Source: Pseudomonas sp. B33.4 (GTDB lineage Bacteria > Pseudomonadota > Gammaproteobacteria > Pseudomonadales > Pseudomonadaceae). From it: a stretch of 64,000 nt of DNA. The stretch lies in contig NZ_CP140706.1 of NCBI RefSeq assembly GCF_034555375.1, positions 2,161,001 through 2,225,000 on the forward strand, in the 5' to 3' direction. A model generated the notes under the pieces. The model did not search any database and was not told where the DNA came from. It was given only the letters and a program-made list of their open reading frames with translations. Shown piece after piece: positions 17,652 to 26,689 of this stretch. Numbering within the stretch: position 1 is the stretch's first letter; the number at the start of each line of letters is the position of its first letter. Position numbers and translations under genes: made by a program.

Positions 17652-18095
17652 ATGATCAATAAAGCCCTGCGCATCCTGATCGCCGACTCACAGCATTTCC
17701 ACCGGATGAAAGTCGAGCGCTTGTTCAACAGCCTCGATTACTACCGCGTGGCGCCGGCGCAAAGCCTTATCGAACTGATGACCCTGGTGGACTACGGTTG
17801 CGAGCCGTTCGATGTGGTAGTCATCAATGCCGAGCTGGCAGCGGGTTCGCTGGATCTACTGGGGTTTTTCCTCGATAACCCGCAGGTTCGTCAGGCGTTG
17901 ATCTACAACGATGGCACGGCGCCGGTGCAACCGGCTGCGGGTTTCGCTCAGGAAAATGTACAGATCAGCCATTTGGCATTGCCTTCAAAGCAGTCGATCA
18001 GTCAGTTGATGGCGTTGGTCGATGCGCCCGCGAAACCACAGGAATCCGCCGTGCGCAAGCCATACCTGGCGATGCAAAACGCAGCGCATGCATAA
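17652..18095 (+). CDS. Receiver-like protein without phospho-acceptor Asp (pseudo-receiver B)
   Basis: This 147-residue protein is paralogous to the one at 15869. The N-terminus ALRILIADSQHF keeps one Asp (D12), and strand 3 reads FDVVVINAEL, so Asn59 replaces the acceptor Asp. The last 25 residues are a low-complexity tail. I used the ATG at 17652 because the receiver fold begins four residues later. It sits between the EAL regulator and the LuxR-type regulator of the second module with its own motif copy upstream, so it may be separately transcribed. A non-phosphorylated docking or titration role is possible but not shown. Confidence 0.73.
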   Translation: MINKALRILIADSQHFHRMKVERLFNSLDYYRVAPAQSLIELMTLVDYGCEPFDVVVINAELAAGSLDLLGFFLDNPQVRQALIYNDGTAPVQPAAGFAQENVQISHLALPSKQSISQLMALVDAPAKPQESAVRKPYLAMQNAAHA

Positions 18096-18100
18096 AAAAA

Positions 18101-18131
18101 CACCTGTTGCAACTGTCAGGTCTGACAGGTG
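18101..18131. promoter_or_regulatory. Nested inverted repeat upstream of the second LuxR-type regulator
   Basis: CTGTCAG and CTGACAG (18113-18128) form a 16-base palindrome inside outer arms CACCTGT and ACAGGTG. On the minus strand seven Ts follow, as in a terminator, but no minus-strand gene reads into it. Function is undecided. Confidence 0.35.
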
Positions 18132-18230
18132 ATTTGCTCCCCGTTCCATGTAACAGTCCCTGCGCAGCCACTGAGTCTGGATCAGCCCCCATCGGTGGCC
18201 TGTTCGTCAGACTTTGCACCGGGAGTGGCC

Positions 18231-18857
18231 ATGAAGTCAGCGCTGATCGTCGACGATCATCCAGTGGTGCGCGCCGCCATCCGGATCGTGTTGCAAACCT
18301 TGGGATTCAAGCAGATCCACGAGGCGTCCCAAGGCAACGAGGTGATGTCGCTCATTCGGGAACATCAGCCTCGATTGGTGATACTCGATCTCAATTTACC
18401 GGCACTCGGCGGGCTGGAGGTTCTTGCCCGGATCAAGGCCAATGATTCTGCTTGCCGCGTGCTGGTGTTCAGTACACACGAACCGATGTTCTATCAGGAT
18501 CGCTGCGTGCGTGCCGGGGCCATGGCTTACGTAACCAAAACCAATCAACTGGAGCAACTGCGCAACGCCATTCGGGCGGTGATGTCGGGCCATACCTATT
18601 TTTCCTCGCTCCCGGAAAGTTTCAGTACGCTGAATGCCGTGCAAACCACAGAAAAACAGATGATCGATCAGCTTTCCGACCGTGAGTTGAGCATTTTCCA
18701 GCAATTGGGGCAGGGCAATTCCAACAAGGCGATTGCAGCGGACATGCACCTGAGCCATAAAACCGTCAGCACCTATAAAACCCGGCTGATGAAAAAACTC
18801 GGGGTCGGCTCAGCGGTGCACTTGCGCGATTTCGCCAAGCGCAATCATGTGATCTGA
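18231..18857 (+). CDS. LuxR/FixJ-type response regulator (RocA-like), second copy
   Basis: This 208-residue response regulator has a receiver with IVDDHPV, acceptor Asp in [15 protein letters not shown] and VTKTNQL, and a LuxR helix-turn-helix with [16 protein letters not shown] and [16 protein letters not shown] placed the start at 18231 because the receiver begins there. It shares the DNA-binding end, including the terminal DFAKRN, with the regulator at 4599. It is 10 bases upstream of the second hybrid kinase and is the probable acceptor of its Hpt phosphate. Confidence 0.88.
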   Translation: MKSALIVDDHPVVRAAIRIVLQTLGFKQIHEASQGNEVMSLIREHQPRLVILDLNLPALGGLEVLARIKANDSACRVLVFSTHEPMFYQDRCVRAGAMAYVTKTNQLEQLRNAIRAVMSGHTYFSSLPESFSTLNAVQTTEKQMIDQLSDRELSIFQQLGQGNSNKAIAADMHLSHKTVSTYKTRLMKKLGVGSAVHLRDFAKRNHVI

Positions 18858-18867
18858 GCGATCGCAC

Positions 18868-21800
18868 ATGAAGCAGGGATGGAAGATTTTCTGGCTGTGG
18901 CTGAGTCTGATCGCCACCTGCTGGGCGAGTGACACACCGCAGGTGCTGCAGGTGCTGACCCGCAGCGGGCCGGAAAACGCCCGGTTGCGCCTGGATGAAC
19001 AGGACCGGCAATGGCTGCTTCAGCACCCGGTGTTGCGCATGGGCGTTTCCGGTCCGGATTACCCACCGTTCGAGATCACTCGCAATCAGCATGAACTTGA
19101 AGGGCTCACCGCCGATTACGCCGATCTGCTGGCGCAGTTGCTCGGCGTGCGCATCGAAGTCCTGCGTTTTGCCAACCGTGATGCGGTGATGGCGGCACTC
19201 AAGCGCGGCGATCTCGAGCTGCTGGGGACCTCGAACAATTTTGAAGCCGCCGACCCGGACTTCATCCTGTCCCGCGCTTACGCCGAAGATCAGCCGATGC
19301 TGGTGACTCGCCTCGATGAAAAACTGCCGGCAGATCTCGCCGGCAAGCGCGTGGCCATGGTCGAGGATTATTTGCCGCTGGCGAATGTGCAGGCGTTTTA
19401 CCCCCACGCCAGTGTGCAGCGTTATTCTTCGGCGATGGATGCGCTCGGAGCGGTGGCCTTCGGCGCGGATGACGTGTATCTGGGCGACTTCATCAGTGCC
19501 AATTATCTGATCAACACCAATTATCGCAACGACCTTCAACTGGCCGGCCCGTCGGGACTGGATGCCAATTCGTTCGCTTTTGCCTTGTTGCGCAGCGATG
19601 TGCGCCTTAAACGTATCGTCGACCAAGTGTTGATCGCCATTCCCATGGAACATCGCCAACGAATCGAGCTGCGCTGGAGCGTCGGCCTTGCCGAAATGGC
19701 TGAACAATCTCGGGTGCAACTCAGTGCCAGTGAGCAGGCCTGGCTGGACCAGCATCCGGTGGTGCGGGTTGGTGCCATCGACGATTTTGCGCCGCTGACT
19801 TTTTTTGATGCCGACGGCCGTTTCAGCGGCTTGTCGGCGCAGTTGCTGAGTTTGATCAGCCAGCGCAGCGGATTGAATTTTGCAATCGTGCGCGGTGTAT
19901 CGCTCAATCATCAGATCGAGCAACTCAAGGCCGGGGAACTCGATGTATTGCAGGTGGTGACGCCCAGCAGCGAACGTGAAACCGACCTGCAATTTACCCG
20001 CGCCTATCTGAACAACCCGTTTGTGCTGGTCGCTGCCAGCTCGGCGCAGGGATCGCTCAAACTCGATGACCTGGCAGGTAAGCGACTGGCGATTTACCGC
20101 GGCCATCCGTTACGCGGTTATCTATCGGGACGTGTGCCGGGCATTCGTCTGGTCGATGCCAAAAGCCCCGCTGAAGGCATGGCGATGATTGCCAAGGGGC
20201 AAGTCGACGCCACGGTGAGTTCGTTGTTGGTCGCACGCTTTCTGATCGCACGTCACTACCGCGAGCGTCTGCGGATAAGCGGCACCGTCGGTGATCAACC
20301 GGCGCGCATTGCGCTGGCGACCGCACCGCAAATGCCCGCGCTGCATTCAATCCTGAACAAGGCACTCCTGAGTATCGCCCCGCAACAGATGGACGAACTG
20401 GTTGAGCGCTGGAGCCACGATGTGGTGGTCGAAGACAGTTACTGGTTAAAACATCGTCAGGAAATCCTGCTTGGCTTTGCCGGTGCAACGGTTCTGTTGG
20501 CGCTTGCGCTGGCCTGGATCGTTTTTCAGCGTCAGCAGATTCGCCGGCGTCAGCAGTGGTTGCAGCAACTGCAGGAAGCCAAGGAGGCAGCCGATGATGC
20601 CAATCGGGCGAAAACCACGTTTCTGGCGACCATGAGCCATGAAATCCGCACACCGATGAACGCCTTGATCGGCATGCTCGAACTGGCCCTCAAGCGCGCA
20701 GAAGAGGGCGTGACCGATCGTTTGGCGATTCAAGTGGCGGCCAATGCCGGGCAACAATTGCTGGCGCTGATCGGCGACATTCTCGACATTGCACGGATCG
20801 AGACCGGGCATTTGTCCCTCGCGCCCGAACGCGCCAACCTGCGCGAACTGGTGGCGTCAGTGTGTCGGGTGTTTGAAGGGCTGGCGCGGCAGAAACGCTT
20901 GTTGTGGCACATCGAACTGGATGCCCGCAGCAACGTTGATGTGCTGATTGATCCGACGCGGTTCAAACAAGTGCTGTCGAATCTGCTGAGCAATGCAATC
21001 AAGTTCACTGAAGAGGGCGAAGTCAGTCTGCGGCTGGCGGTGAGTGCAACGGTGACAGACACACTGGCCGTGAAAGTGCGGATCGAGGACAGCGGGGTCG
21101 GGATCAGCCAAGACGATCGGCGGCGCTTGTTCAGCCCGTTCGTGCAGGCCGGCAATCACTCGGCGTCGGCACGCAGCGGGTCCGGGCTGGGCCTGGTGAT
21201 CAGTCGCAGCCTCTGCGAAATGATGGGCGGCACGCTGCGGCTCGACAGTGCGCCGGGCGAGGGAACGCAAGTCGAAGTCAGTCTCGAACTGCCGCTGTTG
21301 GCCGCACTCGCTCAGGCCCCGGCTACCCCGCGCGCTGCGGCTGCCGATGCGTGTTCACTAAGCGTGCTGGTGGTGGACGATCATCCGGTGAACCGTCTGT
21401 TGCTGTGCTGGCAGTTGAGTGAGCTGGGCCATCGGACGGTCGACACCGAGAACGGTGATGAAGGCCTGGAGCGCTGGCGCACGCAAGCGTTCGATGTGCT
21501 GATCACCGATTGCAACATGCCGAGGCGCAACGGTTATCAACTGGCGCTGGCGATTCGTGAGGAGGAAGCGCTTGCCGGGCGCAAGCCGTGCCTGATCCTT
21601 GGCTTTACCGCCAATGCGCAGGCCGAGGAAAGGACGCGCTGCCTGAATGCCGGCATGGACGAGTGTCTGTTCAAACCGATCCGCTTGCACGATCTGGCGC
21701 AGGCGTTGACGGCGGCCAGTCATTGCGACATCGCGGCGGCTTCCAGCGCGGTGCCAGCATTGGCGGAAATCGATCTGAGCACCCTGGAGCAAATGGCCGG

Positions 21801-22086
21801 GGATGATCGTGGCTTGATCGAGCAGTTGCGCAAGGAGGTGTTGAACAGTTTGCACCTCGATCTGCAACGTCTGGATATTCTGCTGCATGAGCAGGATCGC
21901 GCAGGGCTGCGCGAACTGGCTCATCACATCAAGGGCGGGGCGCAGATGGTCGGGGCCGCGCGGGTGGTGGCGGCGTGTGTCGAGCTTGAGCAGGCATGCC
22001 GCGAAACGCACGTGGCGCCATTGGGCATGGCGAGCGATACGTTGCGTGAGGCCATGGCCGGCCTCGCGCAACGCCTGCAAAGCTGA
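18868..22086 (+). CDS. BvgS-like unorthodox hybrid sensor histidine kinase, no PAS
   Basis: This is a 1072-residue inner-membrane sensor. Its order is a signal peptide (1-21), two periplasmic substrate-binding domains (about 53-260 and 295-510), a transmembrane helix (about 533-553), HisKA with H591 ([12 protein letters not shown]), an HATPase ([19 protein letters not shown]), a receiver with D881 (VLITDCNMP) and Hpt with H1019 (LAHHIKGG). It is closely related to the kinase at 5226 along its whole length but lacks the PAS domain between membrane and HisKA, which accounts for its 135 fewer residues. It ends 11 bases from the convergent aldo/keto reductase. Confidence 0.9.
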   Translation: MKQGWKIFWLWLSLIATCWASDTPQVLQVLTRSGPENARLRLDEQDRQWLLQHPVLRMGVSGPDYPPFEITRNQHELEGLTADYADLLAQLLGVRIEVLRFANRDAVMAALKRGDLELLGTSNNFEAADPDFILSRAYAEDQPMLVTRLDEKLPADLAGKRVAMVEDYLPLANVQAFYPHASVQRYSSAMDALGAVAFGADDVYLGDFISANYLINTNYRNDLQLAGPSGLDANSFAFALLRSDVRLKRIVDQVLIAIPMEHRQRIELRWSVGLAEMAEQSRVQLSASEQAWLDQHPVVRVGAIDDFAPLTFFDADGRFSGLSAQLLSLISQRSGLNFAIVRGVSLNHQIEQLKAGELDVLQVVTPSSERETDLQFTRAYLNNPFVLVAASSAQGSLKLDDLAGKRLAIYRGHPLRGYLSGRVPGIRLVDAKSPAEGMAMIAKGQVDATVSSLLVARFLIARHYRERLRISGTVGDQPARIALATAPQMPALHSILNKALLSIAPQQMDELVERWSHDVVVEDSYWLKHRQEILLGFAGATVLLALALAWIVFQRQQIRRRQQWLQQLQEAKEAADDANRAKTTFLATMSHEIRTPMNALIGMLELALKRAEEGVTDRLAIQVAANAGQQLLALIGDILDIARIETGHLSLAPERANLRELVASVCRVFEGLARQKRLLWHIELDARSNVDVLIDPTRFKQVLSNLLSNAIKFTEEGEVSLRLAVSATVTDTLAVKVRIEDSGVGISQDDRRRLFSPFVQAGNHSASARSGSGLGLVISRSLCEMMGGTLRLDSAPGEGTQVEVSLELPLLAALAQAPATPRAAAADACSLSVLVVDDHPVNRLLLCWQLSELGHRTVDTENGDEGLERWRTQAFDVLITDCNMPRRNGYQLALAIREEEALAGRKPCLILGFTANAQAEERTRCLNAGMDECLFKPIRLHDLAQALTAASHCDIAAASSAVPALAEIDLSTLEQMAGDDRGLIEQLRKEVLNSLHLDLQRLDILLHEQDRAGLRELAHHIKGGAQMVGAARVVAACVELEQACRETHVAPLGMASDTLREAMAGLAQRLQS

Positions 22087-22097
22087 CGGACGGCAGG

Positions 22098-22901
22098 TCA
22101 GTCCCAGTCTGGTGCGATGCCTTTCGGGCTGGTCAGGCGATGGTCGCGTTCCAGCGTGGCAATCAGCGCCATGTCGGCATCGCTCAAGGTCAGCGCCGTG
22201 GCGGCAAGGTTGCTTTGCAGGTTGGCGCGTTTGGTCGACGACGGGATCACCGCGTAGCCCGACTGCATCGCCCAGGCGAGGGTGACTTGCGCCGGGGTGG
22301 CTTGCAGGCGTTCGGCGATCTGCTGGATCAGTGGGTCTTTCAGCACTTCACCGTAGGCGAGGGTCATGTACGAAGTGATGTGAATGCCTTGGCTACGGGC
22401 GAACTCGACCACCTTGCGGTTCTGCAGGTACGGATGCAGTTCGATCTGGTTGGTCGCGATGTTTTCTGCACCGACCGCCGCTATTGCCTGCTTCATCAAA
22501 TCGAGGGTGAAGTTGGAAACACCGATCTGCCGGGTCAGGCCCAGACGTTTGGCTTCGAGCAGGGCGCCCATGAATTCTGCCACAGGAACCTGATTTTCCG
22601 GCGACGGCCAGTGAATCAGCGTCAGGTCGAGGTAGTCGGTCTGCAGTTTTTGCAGGCTTTCCTTGAGGCTGTCGATCAAGCGATCTTTGGCGAAGTTGGC
22701 GACCCAGATCTTGCTGGTAATGAACAGCTCTTCGCGCGGGATGCCACTGGCGGCGATGGCCTGGCCGACATCGGCTTCGTTTTCGTAGATTTGCGCGGTG
22801 TCGATGACCCGGTAGCCGAGCTCGAGGGCGGTGCTCACCGAATCGATGACCACCTGGCCTTGCAGACGAAACGTACCAAGACCGAAAGCGGGAACAGACA
22901 T
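22098..22901 (-). CDS. dkgB: Aldo/keto reductase (2,5-diketo-D-gluconate reductase B type)
   Basis: This is a 267-residue NADPH-dependent aldo/keto reductase of the DkgB group. It has GLGTFRL, the catalytic tetrad Asp and Tyr in [15 protein letters not shown], Lys in ITSKIW, His in LTLIHWPSP, and the cofactor-binding end [13 protein letters not shown]. The start at 22901 is preceded by GGAGTC. Substrate within the DkgB group (diketogluconate, methylglyoxal) cannot be fixed from sequence. It converges with the second hybrid kinase gene and precedes a LysR gene on the same strand. Confidence 0.82.
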   Translation of the reverse strand: MSVPAFGLGTFRLQGQVVIDSVSTALELGYRVIDTAQIYENEADVGQAIAASGIPREELFITSKIWVANFAKDRLIDSLKESLQKLQTDYLDLTLIHWPSPENQVPVAEFMGALLEAKRLGLTRQIGVSNFTLDLMKQAIAAVGAENIATNQIELHPYLQNRKVVEFARSQGIHITSYMTLAYGEVLKDPLIQQIAERLQATPAQVTLAWAMQSGYAVIPSSTKRANLQSNLAATALTLSDADMALIATLERDHRLTSPKGIAPDWD

Positions 22902-23041
22902 GAAAGACTCCAAGGGTTGCAGTGAGAATGGCCAGGAGTATCCGCGTCTGCATCGTTGAGAAAAACCGCTGGTGGGACAAAGCACTGTTGACCGCAAATC
23001 ATGAATCAAATGTTCATTTTGTGTTGTCCGGGCTGGCCCCT

Positions 23042-23129
23042 TCGCTGGCAAGCCAGCTCCCACAGAGATTTGTGTGAGTGATGAATTATGTATACACCCC
23101 GAAACCTGTGGGAGCTGGCTTGCCAGCGA
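23042..23129. repeat. Inverted REP pair (family 3)
   Basis: The 23-base arms at 23042-23064 and 23107-23129 (right arm starting TGTGGGAGCTGGCTTGCCAG) are perfect inverted repeats around a 42-base loop. The same element is found at 61699-61787. It lies between dkgB and the LysR gene. Confidence 0.85.
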
Positions 23130-23145
23130 TGGGCGCACCGCCGAT

Positions 23146-24054
23146 TCAGGCAATGTCGCTGTGGGCAAACTCCTCCCCGAGAAAATCAATCAAGGTGCGC
23201 ACCGACGGCAACAACCCGCGCCGCGACGGAAAAATCGCATGCACCACCCCGCACTTCGGTGCCCAGCCGGGAATCAACTCGACCACGCGTCCGGCGGCAA
23301 TGTCCTCACGCACTACCACACTCGGCAAGTGCGCCACGCCGACCCCGGCAATCACTGCCTGACGCAACGCGATCAGATCATCAGTGACCAGCCGTGGCGT
23401 ATGGCGAATCAGCGCCGTGTTGTCATTCGGCCCCAGCAACTCCCACTGATATTCACGCTGCGCCGCACCCCAGTGCAGACTCGGCAGACCGTTGAGGTCC
23501 GCAGGCGAGGGCGGTGACGACAGGCGTTCGACAAACTGCGGGCTGCCGACCACCGATTGCGTGCTGTTGCCCAACACCTTCATGACCATGTCGGTGTTCT
23601 CCAGTGGCGGAAAACGCACCCGCAGCGCAATGTCGAATCCTTCGTGAATCAAATCGACCCGGCGGTTGGTGCTCTCGATGAACAACTCCACCAGCGGGTA
23701 CTTGAGCATGTAGCGCGTGAGCATCGGCCCGACCCACGAATTGAGCAGCGCCGTCGGGCAACTCAGGCGCACCAGACCTTGCGGTTCGGAGCGGTTGCGT
23801 TCGATCAGTTCGGCGGCGCTCTCGGCTTCGATGCGCATGGCCAGGCAGCGCTGGTAATAGGCCTGGCCGATTTCGGTCAATGAACAATGACGGCTGGTGC
23901 GGTGCAGCAGACGTACGCCGAGACGCTCCTCAAGCTCGGCAATGCGCCGGCTGAGTTTTGATTTGGGCATGTCCAGCGCCCGCCCGGCGGCAGCGAATCC
24001 GTGGTGCTCGACCACTTGGGTGAAGTAGTAGAGGGTGTTGAGGTCTTCCACCAT
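23146..24054 (-). CDS. LysR-family transcriptional regulator
   Basis: This 302-residue regulator has an N-terminal winged helix ([42 protein letters not shown] shortened: residues 4-45, with the motif [11 protein letters not shown]) and a C-terminal effector-binding domain. GGAGAACG precedes the ATG at 24054. It is divergent from the pirin gene, and a 21-base LysR-type dyad lies between them, so it probably controls pirin and the two hydrolase genes that follow. The group is close to regulators of quinone- or electrophile-responsive genes in pseudomonads, but the effector is unknown. Confidence 0.85.
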   Translation of the reverse strand: MVEDLNTLYYFTQVVEHHGFAAAGRALDMPKSKLSRRIAELEERLGVRLLHRTSRHCSLTEIGQAYYQRCLAMRIEAESAAELIERNRSEPQGLVRLSCPTALLNSWVGPMLTRYMLKYPLVELFIESTNRRVDLIHEGFDIALRVRFPPLENTDMVMKVLGNSTQSVVGSPQFVERLSSPPSPADLNGLPSLHWGAAQREYQWELLGPNDNTALIRHTPRLVTDDLIALRQAVIAGVGVAHLPSVVVREDIAAGRVVELIPGWAPKCGVVHAIFPSRRGLLPSVRTLIDFLGEEFAHSDIA

Positions 24055-24109
24055 CGTTCTCCAGATAGAACGCTAAGACTGATTTTTGCAGTCTAGTGCA
24101 TTAATGGTC

Positions 24110-24130
24110 ATGGATTTAAGCTTAATCCAT
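24110..24130. promoter_or_regulatory. LysR-type operator dyad between LysR and pirin genes
   Basis: Perfect 7-base arms ATGGATT and AATCCAT are separated by TAAGCTT, giving a T-N11-A dyad in the 105-base divergent gap, 30 bases from the pirin start. Confidence 0.55.
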
Positions 24131-24159
24131 CGCATCACTCACCCCCATTGGAGACAACC

Positions 24160-25026
24160 ATGAAAAACATCATCGGTATCTACACCAGCCCGCGCGGCCA
24201 TTGGGTCGGCGATGGTTTCCCGGTTCGCACGCTGTTTTCCTACGACAACCTGGGCAAACACATCAGCCCGTTCCTGCTGCTTGATCATGCCGGTCCCGCC
24301 GATTTCACCCCGACCACCGAACGGCGTGGCGTTGGTCAGCATCCGCACCGTGGTTTCGAAACCGTGACTATTGTTTATGAAGGCGAAGTGCAGCACCGCG
24401 ACTCGACCGGCAGCGGCGGCATCATCGGCCCGGGCGATGTGCAATGGATGACGGCGGCGTCGGGGATCCTCCACGAGGAATTCCACTCGGAAAACTTCGC
24501 CAAGACCGGCGGCAAACTGGAAATGGTCCAGCTGTGGGTCAACCTGCCGGCCAAGGACAAAATGGCCGCGCCGGGCTACCAGACCATTCTCGACAGCGAT
24601 ATCCCGAGCATCGCGCTCAAGGACAACGCCGGCCGCTTGCGCCTGATCGCCGGTGAGTTCGATGGCCATACCGGCCCATCGCGCACTTTCACACCGATCG
24701 ACGTGTGGGACTTGCGCCTCAACGCCGGCAAGTTGCTGACGCTCGATCTGCACGAAGGCCGCAACACCGCGCTGGTGATGTTGAAAGGCTCGGTGCAGGT
24801 CAATGGTGTGGAATCGGTGCGCGAAGGGCAGTTGGCCCTGTTCGAACGTGACGGCCATCAGATGACGCTCGAAGCCAGCCAGGGCGCGGTGGTGTTGCTG
24901 CTCAGCGGCGAGCCAATCGATGAGCCGATCGTCGGCCACGGCCCGTTCGTGATGAACACCGAGCAGGAAATCCACCAGGCGTTCGCCGACTTCCAGTCCG
25001 GCCGCTTCGGCCAGATGCACGCTTAA
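24160..25026 (+). CDS. Pirin family protein
   Basis: This is a 288-residue bicupin of the pirin family. The N-terminal cupin has the metal-binding pattern [16 protein letters not shown] with a later His and Glu (HEEFHSE). The C-terminal cupin is more degenerate. Bacterial pirins include quercetinases and redox-related proteins; the exact role is not shown. I used the ATG at 24160 with TTGGAG in front. It is the first gene of a probable operon with two isochorismatase-family hydrolases and is divergent from a LysR regulator. Confidence 0.85.
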   Translation: MKNIIGIYTSPRGHWVGDGFPVRTLFSYDNLGKHISPFLLLDHAGPADFTPTTERRGVGQHPHRGFETVTIVYEGEVQHRDSTGSGGIIGPGDVQWMTAASGILHEEFHSENFAKTGGKLEMVQLWVNLPAKDKMAAPGYQTILDSDIPSIALKDNAGRLRLIAGEFDGHTGPSRTFTPIDVWDLRLNAGKLLTLDLHEGRNTALVMLKGSVQVNGVESVREGQLALFERDGHQMTLEASQGAVVLLLSGEPIDEPIVGHGPFVMNTEQEIHQAFADFQSGRFGQMHA

Positions 25027-25112
25027 CGCACCACCACTCCGCTCTACACAGGACGCGTAGGCCGGTTCGCAGGCCAGGGATGGCTGTCGCCTATAGAAAA
25101 GAGGAAACGCAC

Positions 25113-25796
25113 ATGAACACTGTCAATGCAGCGAACTTCGACGGCCAGAAACCGACCATCGATGCCAGCGACGCAGCGATGCTGCTGATCGACCACCAGA
25201 GCGGTCTGTTCCAGATCGTCAAGGACATGGACGTGCCGCAATTGCGCGCCAACGCCATCGCACTGGCCAAAGCCGCAACCCTGTTGAAGATGCCGGTGAT
25301 CACCACCGCCTCCGTGCCGCAAGGGCCGAACGGGCCGTTGATCCCGGAGATTCACGAAGCAGCGCCGCATGCGCAATACGTGGCGCGCAAGGGCGAGATC
25401 AATGCCTGGGACAATCCGCAGTTTCACGCGGCGGTCAAAGCCACCGGCAAGAAAACCTTGGTGATCGCCGGGACCCTGACCAGCGTCTGCCTGGCGTTCC
25501 CGTCCATCGCCGCCGTGCACGAAGGCTACAAGGTATTTGCCGTGGTCGATGCGTCCGGTAATCACTCGAAACTGGCCACTGATCTGACCGTTGCCCGTTT
25601 GGCTCAGGCCGGGGTGGTGCCGATCGACATCATGGCTACGCTTTCCGAGCTGCAAGGCTCGTGGAACCGTCCCGATGCTGAGCAGTGGGCGGCCGTCTAC
25701 GCCCAGGCCATGCCGCATTATCAATTGCTGATCGAGAGCTACCTCAAGGCTCAGCAAGTCGCGAACGAACACGAAGTGCTGGATTCCCAGCGCTGA
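25113..25796 (+). CDS. Isochorismatase-family hydrolase
   Basis: This 227-residue cytoplasmic hydrolase belongs to the cysteine-hydrolase (isochorismatase/nicotinamidase) fold. The catalytic Asp is D27 in LLIDHQ and the nucleophile is in [12 protein letters not shown] Lys follows Arg in [16 protein letters not shown] precedes the ATG at 25113. It is a diverged paralogue of the YcaC-type gene that follows, with a longer N- and C-terminus. Substrate is unknown. It is probably cotranscribed with the pirin gene. Confidence 0.82.
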   Translation: MNTVNAANFDGQKPTIDASDAAMLLIDHQSGLFQIVKDMDVPQLRANAIALAKAATLLKMPVITTASVPQGPNGPLIPEIHEAAPHAQYVARKGEINAWDNPQFHAAVKATGKKTLVIAGTLTSVCLAFPSIAAVHEGYKVFAVVDASGNHSKLATDLTVARLAQAGVVPIDIMATLSELQGSWNRPDAEQWAAVYAQAMPHYQLLIESYLKAQQVANEHEVLDSQR

Positions 25797-25853
25797 TCGA
25801 GTCCCCTGAGGCCGACCCCCCGTCGGCCTCTACCACCCGCGAGGATTACTGCA

Positions 25854-26480
25854 ATGACCACTCAATACAAACGTCTGGATAAAAACAACGCTGCGGTGCT
25901 GCTGGTCGATCATCAGGCCGGACTGCTGTCGCTGGTACGCGATATTGATCCGGACAAGTTCAAGAACAACGTGCTGGCGCTGGCCGATCTGGCCAAGTAC
26001 TTCAAGCTGCCGACAATCCTCACCACCAGTTTCGAAACCGGCCCCAACGGCCCGCTGGTACCGGAACTCAAGGCACTGTTTCCCGATGCGCCGTACATCG
26101 CCCGTCCGGGGCAGATCAACGCTTGGGACAACGAGGATTTCGTCAAGGCGATCAAGGCCACCGGCAAGAAACAGTTGATTATCGCGGGTGTGGTGACCGA
26201 GGTCTGCGTGGCTTTCCCGGCACTGTCGGCGATAGAGGAAGGTTTTGATGTGTTTGTGGTCACCGATGCCTCGGGCACGTTCAACGAACTGACCCGTGAA
26301 TCGGCGTGGAACCGTATGTCCACGGCCGGTGCGCAATTGATGACCTGGTTCGGTCTGGCCTGCGAGCTGCACCGCGACTGGCGCAACGACATCGAAGGGT
26401 TGGGCACGCTGTTCTCCAACCACATTCCGGACTATCGCAACCTGTTCACCAGCTACAACAGCCTGACCAACGGTAAGTAA
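25854..26480 (+). CDS. ycaC: YcaC-type cysteine hydrolase
   Basis: This 208-residue protein is very like E. coli and P. aeruginosa YcaC across its length (for example LLVDHQAGLLSLVRDI, RPGQINAWDNEDF, AGVVTEVCVAFPALS). D19 and C118 of the catalytic site are present and position 84 is Arg. YcaC forms a large ring-shaped oligomer; its substrate is unknown. It follows the related hydrolase by 57 bases and is followed by an inverted REP pair, which probably ends the operon. Confidence 0.88.
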   Translation: MTTQYKRLDKNNAAVLLVDHQAGLLSLVRDIDPDKFKNNVLALADLAKYFKLPTILTTSFETGPNGPLVPELKALFPDAPYIARPGQINAWDNEDFVKAIKATGKKQLIIAGVVTEVCVAFPALSAIEEGFDVFVVTDASGTFNELTRESAWNRMSTAGAQLMTWFGLACELHRDWRNDIEGLGTLFSNHIPDYRNLFTSYNSLTNGK

Positions 26481-26500
26481 TCTGTCACCCCGTAAACCTG

Positions 26501-26580
26501 TGTAGGAGCTGCCGCAGGCTGCGATCTTTTGATGTTGTTTTTTCAAGATCAAAAGATCGCAGCCTGCGGCAGCTCCTACA
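26501..26580. repeat. Inverted REP pair (family 1 variant)
   Basis: The arms begin TGTAGGAGCTGCCGCAGGCT and are inverted around a short AT-rich loop. Relative to other family 1 copies the stem has GCAGGC in place of GAAGGC, with the matching change in the other arm. It follows ycaC. Confidence 0.88.
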
Positions 26581-26689
26581 TGGGTTTTGTGGTGTTTTTG
26601 CGGGCGTGTTCATCCTCTGAAATCAATTGCTCCTACACTTGCTCAATCTGTGCGATCTTCTCGCGATTGGCCCCCGTCGGAGTTGTTTG

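Noticed and set aside
15409..22086. A genomic island border or integrase near the Roc/fimbrial block
   Set aside because: No integrase, tRNA boundary or direct repeat was seen at either side, and base composition looks like the flanks.
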